From the NCBI RefSeq assembly GCF_028640845.1, contig NC_080546.1, positions 75,891,551-75,955,550 on the forward strand: DNA of 64,000 nt, written 5' to 3'. A program made the translations under genes and the position numbers. The DNA comes from Ahaetulla prasina (Eukaryota; Chordata; Lepidosauria; Squamata; Colubridae). Each line of letters begins with the position of its first letter. Within the stretch, counting starts at the first letter, position 1. This document shows, in pieces, positions 10,537 to 20,729 of this stretch. The notes below the pieces were generated by a model. It made no database searches. It worked only from the letters and a program-made list of their open reading frames with translations, and was not told the DNA's origin.

Positions 10537-10559
10537 ATATATAAACCATATATATATGG

Positions 10560-11055
10560 TATCTTTCATTTCTCACAATGGAATTTGAAGGTATTTATTG
10601 TTTGATGAAAATCCCCTCAGATATAGAGGCATAACAGAGATCTAGGAAGGCTTTCAATTCTTTGTCTTTTTCTGATTTGTGCTATTCTTTGTTGCCACTG
10701 TATATTTTTCAATATGTAACTTCATAATTTGTAGAAAACTGATAACAAAGATTTGTGAAATGTAAAAGACATATTTCGATATCATATTTCCCCCCCTTTA
10801 GGAACTAAAGATCAGATTGGAACTGATTACATTGTGATTAGATTCTTAATATTTTTAAAATACTAAAAATAAATAAAATAACATAGAAAATCTCAATGAG
10901 CAGAGTAAATGGACCACTGAGTCTTTTTCTGCTGTCCATTTTCTGTTTCTATTTATTTAGTATATATTAATTCACTATTAATATATTATATATATATTAA
11001 TAAATAATACATTATATATTATTAGTAAATAAGATAATTTACTAAGACTGTATTA
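10560..11055. other. AT-rich, no gene seen
   Basis: Very AT-rich sequence with TATATATTAA-type palindromic stretches near 10960-11050. Nothing recognised. Confidence 0.6.
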
Positions 11056-11059
11056 CTAT

Positions 11060-12665
11060 TTTTTTATAAAAGTTTTTTATTTTTTAAAAAACACACACAA
11101 ACACACAAACAATGCATTTTTTCTGAACAGAGTATTGGCCGAATCACAAATTTGAACAGCTTTTAGTTATTTCCCAACACAAATTATATATTTCACTTTT
11201 TGCCATAATATTCTTTCTCTCTAATTTTTCGTTTCGTTTCTTTATTTCTGTTATATAACTAACCTTACCATTCACCAATCAATTTTTCTCTTTTTTTCTC
11301 CTCCTCTCATTTACCGTCTACCATCTACGGTTTACCATCATAAACCGTTTAGTTTCAAATCAATCATTTTTCTAATGTTTAACCCTAACTCTAAATCACC
11401 CTATTCAAATATTTTCCCATTACTCCCTTTTCACAACATAATATAGTTTCAAGCATTTCCTCTAAATTCCATTATTCCAATCACAAAAATTAGTATTCAT
11501 ACAATTTTACATATACAACTAATCCAAATACTACAATCAAATACTACTACAATTCACTTAAATATATAATATTAAAATCATTCATTTCTATTTCTCAATT
11601 CCCATTATTTCTAGTTTCTAGTTCATTGGATTTGAGTTTTCCATGCAGCATTATAATAATTCCATTTTTAATGATATATGCATTCTTTTAATTATTTCAA
11701 TTAGTTCCTGCACCATTTTGTATTTTCTGGATTGTCACTATTCCAATTTTTTTATTATAATCCACCTTCTTGCAAACAGCTTGCAAGCAAACAAATCCTC
11801 CTCAAAAGTTCCCACCACTCTTATCACTTAGAAAAGCATTTTTTCCAAAATACAAGTGAAATATTGTAATTTTTTTCCCGCCTGTAGGTGTCTTTCTCCA
11901 ATCCACAATTCCAATCAACCAACTAAGAAAGTATCTGTTTTATTTATTAAATCCACATTACCGATATTTGCCAATTTAGCTTTTTCTTCTTAATTTTGTA
12001 TCCCCAAAGTCCAATTTAAAATCCAAGCTCAGTTTAAAAAAGAAAAGAAAAAGCTTCTATTACAGGGCTTTAATTTTATATTTCCCTTTATTTTTCCTTC
12101 AATGGACAAAAAAATAATTTTAAAGTTTTTTTCAATCCTCTCCACATCTGTTATGGGTTTTTTTCTCCTAATATTTTAATTATCTCCACATATTATAATT
12201 CAAAAATCAAATTCTGTTTCGGGCTGAAACTTTAGAAGTTTGTTCTTCTTTCTTCATTCACATTCCCCCATGCCCATTAGCCATTGTTTCCTCGCCAGGG
12301 CACCATTTAACACTTAAAAAAAAAAGAAATAAATTTAGTCGTGAGCTGTAGATCACTCACCCTGCATCAGTACTCCATCCAAATCACTACTCCTGCTCAA
12401 AAACCTAGTCTGGTTGCTCCAGCTTTATGGCAGCTACAATGGCCACCGCCCCTGCTGCCGAGTCGAAGAGTTTCCTCCAACCTCTAAGGAACTTGCTGTT
12501 TCCTCTTGGTCGTCCAAGGTGCCTCTTCCTCTTCTCCACCCCTACAAGACAGATCTGGTCCGAAGACCCCTCGACAGTGGTTTGTCAGTCCGGGATTTTG
12601 CGAGGCTCATCAGAGCCCGCTATTCCCCAACTATCTCGCAGCGATGCTTCCGGTCGAATCAGACT
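11060..12665 (-). mobile_element. unclassified retroelement-like segment
   Basis: On the minus strand this begins with a GC-rich block (12665 down to about 12410) containing CpGs, like a LINE 5' UTR, and continues into about 1.3 kb of strand-biased AT-rich DNA (C- and T-rich on plus, purine-rich on minus). It ends near AAAAAATAAAAAACTTTTAT at about 11060-11090. No reverse transcriptase or other domain was found in any frame. The purine bias and polar layout suggest a retroelement, possibly L1-derived with its coding part deleted, but this is inference. Confidence 0.35.
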
Positions 12666-12938
12666 GGAATGTATTACTATTATTCTTCTCTTCCTTACTA
12701 GTATCTATCTCTTCCCCCTTATTACTATAACCATGTGTTTGTATCTTTCCATTTATATTGTTTTTACTTGTTTCCTAGAACAATTTGATAGCTTATTAGT
12801 AACCTTGACTATCACTAAGTTTTGTATCTTTTTATTCTCGATGAATGTATTTTATTCTCCTTTTGTACGCTGAGAGCATATGCACCAAAGACAAATTCCT
12901 TGTGTGTCTAATCACACTTGGCCAATAAAGAATTCTAT
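12666..12938 (+). mobile_element. Rex1-type LINE 3' UTR
   Basis: Contains the 3' UTR signature seen in all Rex1 copies here: GAGAGCATATGCACCAAAGA, then CAAATTCCTTGTGTGTC and CACTTGGCCAATAAAGAATTC. The tail is interrupted after GGCCAATAAAGAATTCTAT at 12938 by an unknown insert and resumes at 13261. Confidence 0.75.
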
Positions 12939-13260
12939 ATGCCAAGAGTATGTAATCCCAGCAGAGTCAGACAAGGTGGGAAGAACATTCCAGCTATCCA
13001 GCTAAAGCAAACAGTATATTGCTATATTGAGCATCAGCAATATAGGAAGATGCCACAGACAGAGGATGGCTTTAGCCACAGTGGCAAAGGCATCAATTCA
13101 TACAATTCAGGAGAAGGCAATTGTAAATTCATCTTGCACTTTTACCAAGAGAAAGGGCAGGAGACAATATAAAATGATTGACGATACAATGCAAATGATG
13201 GGTTCTCAGACTGGATGGCATTTCAACATACTGCTAAGAATGAGTACCAGGGAAGATCCT
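12939..13260. other. 322-bp insert flanked by 19-bp direct repeats
   Basis: The 19-mer GGCCAATAAAGAATTCTAT ends at 12938 and recurs at 13261-13279. The sequence between is not recognised. The exact duplication fits either a retrotransposon insertion with a long target duplication inside a Rex1 tail, or two Rex1 tails brought together. No coding motif was seen. Confidence 0.5.
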
Positions 13261-13273
13261 GGCCAATAAAGAA

Positions 13274-13358
13274 TTCTATTCTATTCTATTCTATTCTATT
13301 CTATTCTATTCTATTCTATTCTATTCTATTCTATTCTATTCTATTCTATTCTATTCTA
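13274..13358 (+). repeat. (ATTCT)n microsatellite on Rex1 tail
   Basis: About 17 near-perfect ATTCT units following GGCCAATAAAGAATTCTAT, the normal Rex1 LINE 3' end in this window. Confidence 0.97.
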
Positions 13359-13366
13359 TATGCATA

Positions 13367-13720
13367 AAGGTAAAGGTTCCCCTCGCACTTATGTGCTAGT
13401 CGTTCCCAACTCTAGGGGGTGGTGCTCATCTCCATTTCAAAGCCGAAGAGCCAACGCTTTCCAAAGACATCTCTGTGGTCATGTGGCTAGCATGACTAAA
13501 TGCCGAAGGCGCATGGAGCACTATTACCTTCCCACCAAAGGTGGTCCCTATTTTTCTACTTGCATTTTTGACGTGCTTTCAAACTGCTAGGTTGGCAGAA
13601 GCTGGGACAAGTAACAGGAGCTCACCCTGTTACATGGCACTAGGGATTTGAAGCGCTGAGCTGCCAACCTTTCGATTGACAAGCTTAGTGTCTTAGCCAA
13701 CTGAGCCACCGTGTCCCTCT
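13367..13720 (-). mobile_element. tRNA-derived SINE (ACCTTT-tailed, Sauria-like), exact TSD
   Basis: Full-length minus-strand SINE between exact duplications CTATATGCATA (13356-13366 and 13721-13731). The right end holds the tRNA-like head with A box (TGGCTCAGT-like) and a decayed B box; the left end is the ACCTTTACC tail. The body includes AGGGACCACCTTTGGTGGG on the minus strand. The head/tail layout matches what I recall of Sauria SINEs, whose tail is shared with Bov-B LINEs; that name is from memory. Confidence 0.9.
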
Positions 13721-13760
13721 CTATATGCATAGAGTGCATATATTTTATATATGATCAAGT

Positions 13761-13904
13761 CAGGGGCAGGTTGCAAAACCTGTCGCTACTGGTTTGCTCA
13801 TGGCTGTGCTCGCACTCGTGCATGCACATGACACTTCTGCACATGTGCAGAAGCGTCCGGTAGGGTGGGCAGAGCCTCCTGTCGCTACCAGTTCACCCGA
13901 TCTG
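13761..13904 (+). mobile_element. short hAT MITE, exact TSD
   Basis: 144 bp between exact GATCAAGT copies (13753-13760 and 13905-13912). Left end is CAGGGGCAGGTTG; right end CACCCGATCTG is diverged. The interior GCACATGTGCAGAAGC and GGGCAGAGCCTCC segments match the 29.47 and 55.01 kb copies. Confidence 0.8.
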
Positions 13905-13974
13905 GATCAAGTGTCATTCTTCATTAAATGTTTGTGTATTTAAGCACATTTTTAATTCCTTTCTTTTTATTTTT

Positions 13975-14055
13975 TAATCATATGAAAGCCACCCACAGTT
14001 GCTATTATGAATTGGGTAGCCATATAAACTATTGGAGTAAATAAGTAAGTAATCA
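13975..14055 (+). repeat. old LINE/SINE 3' tail fragment
   Basis: GCCACCCACAGTTGCTATTA and GGGTAGCCATATAAA, followed by AATAAGTAAGT, look like an L2/SINE-type 3' tail (CAGAGT...GGGCGG...TATAAAT...AATAAATAA). Only the tail is recognisable. Confidence 0.4.
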
Positions 14056-14760
14056 GTCTTAAAAATGTAACATGTTTGCATTATATTATATTAATTGAAA
14101 TTACTGGTCTGTGATAATAAATTATGTTTGTTCTTCCTTCCATTTTAAAATGTAAATCTGGCTAGGAAAACAAGGGTTGTTGATGATATTTAGTTATTAA
14201 TGATTATTCAGCATAAGGTTAGGGCAGATGCTTCTAAATAGCTTATTCTTTATTAATAAGTGTATTAAACAATTTGGCTTAATTCCAAAAAGAATTTAAT
14301 TAAACAAATCATTCATCCTAATCACATTTGATTCATAGCTGTAGACAGCAGTCTAGTGATAGATTTGTGTATAAACATTTAACTAAGTGCAATTAGTGAT
14401 TGCTGCCTTATAACTAGATTATGTTAGAAATATTTTCAAAGGTCTAGATAAATAAGAGTTAAGGTGAATGTTTCCTAATTTTAAAAAAAATAAAGTGGCA
14501 ATGTTATGAGACAAATTCCAAACAGTCTATAAAAGATCAAGGTCAATATTTTAAAAACTTGAAATGCTTTTATTTGAATACTAATTAAAATAAATTTCTT
14601 TTTCTGACCATTTAATGCTGCAGATTATCAATTAGTAACTTAAATTGCATACATAAATTATTATTATATATCAAAATTATCCTTGCGATGGGTTTCTATT
14701 GCTAAAAAGACAGCTGGAGCCTAATAACATTTCTTATACCACTATTGATGTAACTATGAA
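14056..14760. other. AT-rich, no gene seen
   Basis: Unique-looking AT-rich DNA without recognisable motifs. Confidence 0.6.
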
Positions 14761-14764
14761 GTCT

Positions 14765-15048
14765 AAATAATAGCATAGCAATAGCATAGCAATAGAAATA
14801 TTGCAATAGCAATATTGCATAGCAATAGCAATAGCATTTATATACCATTTCAAAGTGTTTATAGCCCTCTTTAAGCTGTTTACACAAGCATATTGCCCCC
14901 AACAATCGGGACCCTCATTTTACCGACCTTGGAAAGATGGAAGGCTGAGTCAACCTTGAGTTTGCCAGAACTGAACTCCTGACAGTGAACAGTGAGTTAG
15001 CCTGCTTTCTAATTCTAATTCTAATCACTACACCACCATGGCTCCTAC
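14765..15048 (-). mobile_element. tRNA-SINE with (ATAGC)n tail
   Basis: Minus-strand SINE: an ATAGCAATAGCA-repeat tail on the left, then ATTTATATACCATTTCAAAG, a central block ATTGCCCCCAACAATCGGGA plus GGAAGGCTGAGTCAACCTTG, and a tRNA-like head on the right ending CACTACACCACCATGGCTCC. Other copies: 31.14, 49.55 and 55.34 kb. The central block is shared with a second SINE family. Confidence 0.75.
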
Positions 15049-15131
15049 ATATCATACAAATATATTAACTATTGAGCTATAAAACAGAATCAGTTTCTTT
15101 TTATTATATATAATATTTATTTAATACTATA

Positions 15132-15133
15132 TA

Positions 15134-15196
<63 letters not shown>

Positions 15197-15212
15197 ATCT
15201 ATCTATCTATCA
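15132..15212. repeat. (ATCT)n microsatellite
   Basis: About 20 ATCT units with one ATC break; it abuts the left end of a hAT MITE. Confidence 0.97.
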
Positions 15213-15221
15213 TCTCCCAAG

Positions 15222-15391
15222 GGTAGTATTCACTTACCTTCACTACCGGTTGGCAAATGTGAGCACGCACGCAGGACCATGCACAGAATGTAAAAAACGG
15301 GAGGTGATGATGTCCAGGCGAGTGGGCAGAGCCTCCCGCTGCTCCTACTGGTTTGCCTGAACCAGATAGAAGCAGCTGAATACCACCACTG
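15222..15391 (-). mobile_element. short hAT MITE, left end lost in microsatellite
   Basis: Right end GAATACCACCACTG (15391) and interior GGGCAGAGCCTCCCGC match the CAGTGGTGG family. The left end (GTAGTATTCACTTACC) is joined to the (ATCT)n array, so no target duplication can be read. Confidence 0.7.
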
Positions 15392-15397
15392 ATATAT

Positions 15398-15870
15398 CCC
15401 TGCTCAAGCAAGGGATCATTTCAGACAAATGGCTGTCCAATCTCTTCTTTAAAAATCTCCAGTGATGGAGCACCCACAACTTCTGAAGGCAACCCTTTCC
15501 ACTGGTTAATTGTTCTCACTGTCAAGAAATTTCTCTTAGTTCTAGGTTGCTTTTCTCCTAGATTGGTTTCTTGTCTTGCCTTCTGGTGCCTTGGAAAATA
15601 GATTGACTCCCTCTTCCTTGTGGCAGTCCCTCAAATATTGGAACACTGCTTACCCCTAGTCCTTCTTTTCACTAGACTAGCCCATACCCAATTCTCACAA
15701 CTGGGAATTTGTATGTTTTAGCCTCCAGATCCCTAATCATCTTTATTGCTCTTCTTTGTACCTTTTCCAGAATCTCAACATCTTTTTAATATTATGGTGA
15801 GCAAAACTGGATGCAGTATTCCAAGTGTGGTCTTACTAAGACAATATAAAGTGGTACTAACACTTTACAT
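15398..15870 (-). mobile_element. CR1 LINE 3' part
   Basis: Minus-strand CR1. The antisense carries the C-terminal CR1 blocks seen intact at 42.4-43.1 kb: from the left, TCAGACAAATGGCTGTCCAA (3' UTR edge), the region encoding LEIFK, the RRNFLTV-encoding segment (GAAATTTCTCTTAGTTCTAG), and at the right the LEYC-QFW block. Frames are broken. Relatives at 40.05, 42.4 and 51 kb. Confidence 0.8.
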
Positions 15871-16392
15871 GAACTTGATTCTATCTATTAATACAATGAT
15901 AGTTAATAGCTCTGTTAACTTATTTTTCTGATGATCATCAGCTCAATCCATAGCAAGATGCACATCTCTTTAAATATTATGAGTCCTAATGTGCCTTGAT
16001 GGTCTGGTGTGGTTTGTTAAATTGGTAGATTATTTTGGTTTCCCAGTCTAGGATTGAGAGAGAATGATTGGTTAGAAGTCACCCAGCAGACTTCTGTATC
16101 AAAGGCAAGACTAGAATTCATATATCCCCACTCCTGTTCCATTATCTTAATTGAAGTAGACTGATATAGCTCTATAGTCCTGAGGGCATTTGGGCATTCT
16201 TTATGATCTCTGCAATGCCTTCTGAAGCTATTTCATTAGCAATCTTCTTTTCTTGTCTCATCCTCTCCTGCCCCAATGAGAAACGATTTCCAAATGGCAC
16301 AAGTTAGGCCTATAAAATTGACCTACAGAAGTCACCTTATATAAGCAGGAGGCTACTTCATGTACCACACAAGCCAGTATATGTCAACTGTG
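15871..16392. other. possible CORE-like SINE relic, otherwise nothing
   Basis: At 16070-16130 AGAAGTCACCCAGCAGACTT and GGCAAGACTAGAATTCATAT resemble the reverse of a CORE/MIR-type SINE central domain (GGTCACCCAGC...GGGACTAGAACTC). Weak; the remainder is unrecognised. Confidence 0.35.
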
Positions 16393-16783
16393 CAGTGGTG
16401 AAATCCAAATTTGTTTTACTACTAGTTCTGTGGGCATGGCTTGGTGGGTGTGCTGTGGCTTAGTGGGTGTGGCTTGGTGGGTGTGGCAGGGGAAGGATAC
16501 TGTAAAATCTCCATCCCCACTCCACTCCAGGGGAAGGATACTGCAAAATCTCTAATCCCACCCCACTCCAGGGAAGAATGCTGCAAAATTTCCATTCTCA
16601 CCCCATTCCAGGGAAAAGGATAGTGCAAAATCTCCATTCCCACCCAACTCTGGGGCCAGCCAGAGGTGGTATTTGCTGGTTCTCCGAACTACTCAAAATT
16701 TCTGCTACCGGTTCTCCGAAATGCTCAAAATTTCTGCTACTAGTTCTTCAGAACCTGTCAGAACCTGCTGGATTTCACCCGTG
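16393..16783 (+). mobile_element. hAT MITE (GTGAAAT family) with internal tandem repeat
   Basis: Left end CAGTGGTGAAATCC and right end GGATTTCACCCGTG are inverted repeats; the flanks CAACTGTG (16385-16392) and CAACTGGG (16784-16791) match at 7 of 8. The interior has GTGGCTTGGTGGGTGTGG repeats and about four copies of a 46-bp unit starting GGGGAAGGATACTG. The shorter sister at 23.92 kb has one unit, so the tandem repeat expanded within this copy or subfamily. Others at 39.32 and 45.85 kb. Confidence 0.85.
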
Positions 16784-16799
16784 CAACTGGGCAGCACAG

Positions 16800-17450
16800 A
16801 CACAAGCATGAGATTTAAAGTTGTAACTCCTTATTGCCTTGACTTTTTTACTAGATTTTTTAATATGTTCCTGTAACCAAAAGCCCCAGATTACAATACC
16901 AGTTGTCACTTTAATGCACACTGTGGACTCTGTTTAACTAGTATCAAACTCAGAGCAGATTCCAGTGACTGTTTGCTAAGAAGCTTGCAAAATCACCTAG
17001 TGTTGCTTCGGAGTTATTTCCCCCCCCATCTTTTCCTAAAAATGCTGGGCTACTCTGAATAGAGTCAGTGGATGAATAAGTATGGAGAAGACACTACATT
17101 GCTCTTAATGCCAGAATGTAAACTCAGATATGCGTTCTTACCAATACTCAGTTGCATGTCATTCTGGATTTCCCTATTTGTCAGTCCAGGCCTCTTTTTT
17201 GATTGTTCAATTCCTTTCTTCTTCTAATTAAAACAAAGGTTGTTTGGGAACAGTGGCTAGGAACACTCATCACTGGATCAATCCCATTCATCATTCTGGC
17301 TACTTCCATATTTCACAGGTTAACCTGACATAAGATAGAGCTGCTATCAGACTGATGGGGAAATCCTATTAAGTGAACTATTTTAATGAAGTGCAATGGG
17401 CTTGTGTAAGTCTGCATCTGTGATCTGCAGTGTGACAAGCTTGTGATCTG

Positions 17451-17454
<4 letters not shown>
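16800..17454. other. no gene recognised
   Basis: Moderate-complexity sequence with no recognisable coding block, RNA or repeat. Confidence 0.5.

Positions 17455-17484
<30 letters not shown>
17455..17484. repeat. (AC)n microsatellite
   Basis: Short perfect AC run. Confidence 0.95.
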
Positions 17485-17490
<6 letters not shown>

Positions 17491-17627
17491 GATGTTAATG
17501 TTCTCCAGATTTTATTTCATATGTTCTAAAGACCAGATCTAATATGTGTTTTATTAAGTGTGTCAAAACTCAAACTTGTGAGCTGTGTTACCACTTCCAG
17601 GGGATGTATGTATGTATGCATGTTTTC

Positions 17628-17750
17628 ATAGGTTTTCATGGGTATAAGTATGTAGGTCTTGGCATATTCGGGTCTTTTGCCGTGTAAGGTTGAGAGTATC
17701 TTGGCGACATTTCGATGAGGTCCTTACACGGGAAAAGACCCGTATATGCC

Positions 17751-17753
<3 letters not shown>
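17628..17753 (-). mobile_element. PLE-A tail copy with fold-back end
   Basis: Minus-strand PLE-A tail: GGTTTTCATGGGTATAAGTA, CTTGGCATATTCGGGTC, GGTTGAGAGTATCTTGGCGA and ACATTTCGATGAGG. After only about 95 bp it joins CTTACACGGGAAAAGACCCG (17723-17742) and TATATGCCA, the inverted form of its own tail. The piece is thus a near-palindrome. An L2-like LINE then interrupts it, and AGACCTATGTAT at 19530 looks like the continuation. Confidence 0.75.
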
Positions 17754-17754
<1 letters not shown>

Positions 17755-17807
<53 letters not shown>

Positions 17808-17810
17808 AAC

Positions 17811-17867
<57 letters not shown>

Positions 17868-17870
17868 TTA
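17755..17870. repeat. (AAC)n then (AAT)n tail array
   Basis: About 15 AAC units followed by about 20 AAT units, in the position of the L2-like LINE tail (read on the minus strand as ATT then GTT repeats). Confidence 0.95.
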
Positions 17871-18059
17871 ATTTGTATACTGCCCTTCTCCCGAAGGACT
17901 CAGGGCGGTGAACAGGCAGAATAAAAATAACAATCAAATACACACAGTAAAATAAAACACTAGTTAAAAAACTTATTTAAATTAGCCCAAATTTAAAAAT
18001 ACATTTAAAATCCCAAAAAGCTAATTAAAAATTTAAAACCCTAAAAACAACTAAAAGTT

Positions 18060-19523
18060 CTATGCCAGTCCCGCACGGATAAATAAATAGGTCTTAAGCT
18101 CGTGGCGAAAGGTCCGAAGGTCCGGAAGTTGGCGAAGTCCAGGGGGAAGCTCGTTCCATAGGGTGGGAGCCCGCACAGAGAAGGCCCTTTCCCTGGGGGC
18201 CGCCAGCCGACATTGCTTGGCTGACAGCACCCTAAGGAGTCCCTCTCTGTGAGAGCGCAAGGGTCGGTGGGAGGCAAACGGTGGCAGTAGGCGGTCCCGT
18301 AAGTAACCCGGTCCTAAGCCATGGAGCACTTTAAAGGTAGTAACCAGCACCTTGAAGTGCACCCAGAAGACCACAGGCAGCCAGTGCAGTCTGCGCAGGA
18401 TTGGTGTTATATGGGAGCTCCGACCAGCTCCCTCTATCACCCGCGCAGCTGCATTCTGGACTAGCTGAAGTCTCCGGGTGCTCCTCAAGGGAAGCCCCAT
18501 GTAGAGAGCATTGCAGTAGTCCAGGCAAGAGGTAACAAGAGCATGAGTGACTGTACATAAGGAATCCCGGTCAAGAAAGGGGTGCAACTGGCGGATCAGG
18601 CGTACCTGATAAAAAGCTTTCCTGGAGACGGTTGTCAAGTGTTCTTCAAAAGACAACCACCCATCCAGGAGAACGCCTAAGTTGCGCACCCTCTCCATCG
18701 GGGCCAATGACTCGTCCCCAACAGTCAGCCGTGGTTGAAGCTGACTGTACCAGGATGCCGGCATCCACAGCCACTCCGTCTTGGAGGGGTTGAGCTTGAG
18801 CCTGTTTCTCCCCATCCAGACCCGCACGGCTTCCAGACACCGGGACAGCACTTCGACAGCTTCGTTGGGGTGGCCTGGGGTGGAAAAGTACAGCTGCGTG
18901 TCATCAGCGTACAGTTGATAACTCACCCCAAAGCCACTGATGATCTCACCCAGCGGCTTCATATAGATGTTGAACAGGAGGGGCGAGAGAATTGACCCCT
19001 GTGGCACCCCATACATGAGGCGCCTCATAGTCGATCTCTGCCCCCCTGCCAACACTGTCTGCGACTGGTCAGAGAGGTAGGAGGAGAACCACCAATAAAC
19101 GGTGCCTCCCACTCCCAAACTCTCCAACCGGCGCAGCAGGATACCATGGCCGATGGTATCAAAAGCCGCTGAGAGGTCTAATAGGACTAGGGCAGAGGAA
19201 TAACCCCTATCCTGAGCCCTCCAGAGATCATCAACCAACGCAATCAAAGCTGTCTCTGTGCAGTATCCAGGCCAAAAGCCGGACTGGAATGGGTCTAGAT
19301 AGACTGTTTCATCCAGGAACTGGGGTAGCTGACATGCCACCACACTCTCCACAACCTTCGCCACAAAACGAAGGTTGGAGACAGGACGGTAATTACCTAA
19401 AATGGCCCGGTCCAGGGAAGGCTTCTTGAGGAGGGGTCTCACCACCACCTCTTTCAAGGTGGGAGGGACAGCCCCCTCCAACAAAGAAGCATTAATAATT
19501 CCCTGGAGCCAGCCCCGTGTCAA
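18060..19523 (-). CDS. L2-like LINE ORF2 C-terminal part (reverse transcriptase), uninterrupted
   Basis: 487 codons without a stop, encoding the RT and C-terminal region of an L2/CR1-group LINE. Order of blocks: [16 protein letters not shown] (about 44-59), [15 protein letters not shown] (about 79-93), [20 protein letters not shown] (114-133, first catalytic Asp at about 116), [20 protein letters not shown] (172-191), [11 protein letters not shown] (205-215, active-site YADD), the thumb-like [26 protein letters not shown] and [12 protein letters not shown] near the end. The upstream endonuclease domain is missing: the copy is 5'-truncated and the first Met is simply the first in frame. The lack of stops suggests recent insertion, but without a 5' end it is not autonomous. 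Confidence 0.9.
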   Translation of the reverse strand: MTRGWLQGIINASLLEGAVPPTLKEVVVRPLLKKPSLDRAILGNYRPVSNLRFVAKVVESVVACQLPQFLDETVYLDPFQSGFWPGYCTETALIALVDDLWRAQDRGYSSALVLLDLSAAFDTIGHGILLRRLESLGVGGTVYWWFSSYLSDQSQTVLAGGQRSTMRRLMYGVPQGSILSPLLFNIYMKPLGEIISGFGVSYQLYADDTQLYFSTPGHPNEAVEVLSRCLEAVRVWMGRNRLKLNPSKTEWLWMPASWYSQLQPRLTVGDESLAPMERVRNLGVLLDGWLSFEEHLTTVSRKAFYQVRLIRQLHPFLDRDSLCTVTHALVTSCLDYCNALYMGLPLRSTRRLQLVQNAAARVIEGAGRSSHITPILRRLHWLPVVFWVHFKVLVTTFKVLHGLGPGYLRDRLLPPFASHRPLRSHREGLLRVLSAKQCRLAAPRERAFSVRAPTLWNELPPGLRQLPDLRTFRHELKTYLFIRAGLA

Positions 19524-19544
19524 ATGCCAAGACCTATGTATATA

Positions 19545-19626
19545 TGTATGTATGTATATATAAAATTTACTGACAAAGAAAACTGGTCTATTTTGGTAGA
19601 CCAGGTTGCTTTGATAAAAAAAAACC

Positions 19627-19666
<40 letters not shown>

Positions 19667-19722
19667 TTATGTATGTATGTATGTATGTATGTATGTATGT
19701 ATGTATGTATGTATGTATGTAT
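19545..19722. repeat. (TATG)n, (TG)n and (TATG)n arrays
   Basis: Short TATG tract near 19540-19560, a (GT)n run at about 19632-19664 and an (ATGT)n run to about 19722. They frame a 70-bp spacer. Confidence 0.95.
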
Positions 19723-20310
19723 ATTGGCTATAATGAAAAGTCTTGAGAATTCCAACACAACCAGCATCGAATTCCAACATCGACATGACCAGATCCACGA
19801 GGTATGCTACCAGCTAGCTAGGTGGACAGCAAGCCAACATCACTATAGCATTTCAATCTACAACACTTCCATACATAGGCATCTATATCCCCTCGCTGGG
19901 AATTTGAAAAAAAGTTGTGAATAAGAACACTTAAAAATGAGGAAACCGTTATACACGTATCCTTTTATGGAAAGAGACACCTTATGTACATTTAATATGG
20001 TTTCTCTTTTAATACTTGTTTTGCTAGTGCTAGTAAGATGTTGAATCATATGGAAAGAAATGACATCACATAAAAAAAACTTTCAAATAAAATAGATGTC
20101 ACTTTTCCATAGAAGAACGGCACTTGACAGACAATAGTTGTTACTTAGTCTGCCAGTTCTAAATGCCATGAAAATACTTGTAATTGTGCAGTGACCAAAA
20201 ATGCTTACTGGATCAGTGAGCAGTTAAGATTCTATTAGTTCTGTTTGTTCCTATTTTATTAGCTGTATTACTTGATAAATTGTGTTTGCTGTCCACATCC
20301 ATAGAAGGAA
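19723..20310. other. no gene recognised
   Basis: Near 19740-19850 GAGAATTCCAACACAACCAG, CAACATCGACATGACCAG and CTATAGCATTTC look like a decayed coding tract but match nothing I know. The rest is AT-rich. Confidence 0.45.
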
Positions 20311-20316
20311 AATTGG

Positions 20317-20351
20317 AGGGAGGGAGGGAGGGAGGGAGGGAGGGAGGGAGG

Positions 20352-20409
<58 letters not shown>
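20317..20409. repeat. (GGGA)n(GA)n microsatellite
   Basis: About 10 GGGA units passing into about 26 GA units, a purine-only strand. Confidence 0.97.
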
Positions 20410-20416
<7 letters not shown>

Positions 20417-20729
20417 TGTGAATGAAGCTAAAAAAATATTTTTTTTCTTTCTGAATCTAGAATCCAACAGTACAATCTCAGAACCCTAGTCAAATAGTCA
20501 AAATAGCTATACAACAAGAAAATAGTTTTCTGCAACTAGACTGGTGTAACTTTAAAAAGTACAAATAACTTAAACTAACAAGCACAAATATAAATTAGTA
20601 CAATGCCCCAGCAAGACTTTCTGATGACTGCCTTTAAATATCATTCAGAAAATGCAATTATGTACAAAATTCAGCAATTCACAAAGTAGAGAGTTTTTTT
20701 AATAATAAAAAACAACAACTGTATTTACG

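Larger units (their letters stand above)
17754..19525 (-). mobile_element. L2-like LINE, 5'-truncated, young-looking
   Basis: Minus-strand insertion into the PLE-A fold-back. ATGCCAA is found at both edges (about 17748-17754 and 19524-19530), consistent with a short target duplication. The 3' tail is (AAT)n/(AAC)n-rich on the left, followed by TATACTGCCCTTCTCCCGAA and GGACTCAGGGCGG. This terminal segment is also the 3' end of a SINE family at 22.4, 24.4, 33.7, 34.7 and 47.4 kb, so this LINE type likely supplies the machinery that moves those SINEs. Confidence 0.88.

Noticed and set aside
13600..13715. tRNA genes at SINE heads (also near 23.85, 24.4, 41.35, 53.5 and 56.3 kb)
   Set aside because: A and B boxes are present, but the cloverleaf stems do not close and a SINE body with a tail follows, so they are SINE promoters.
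17626..17943. Poly-Asn, poly-Tyr and poly-Cys open frames
   Set aside because: Translation of the (AAC)n/(AAT)n tail of the L2-like LINE.
18735..18995. Plus-strand open frames over 18.0-19.0 kb
   Set aside because: They are antisense shadows of the L2-like LINE reverse transcriptase on the minus strand.
20213..20489. Arg-Glu and Ser-Leu repeat frames
   Set aside because: Translation of the (GGGA)n(GA)n microsatellite.
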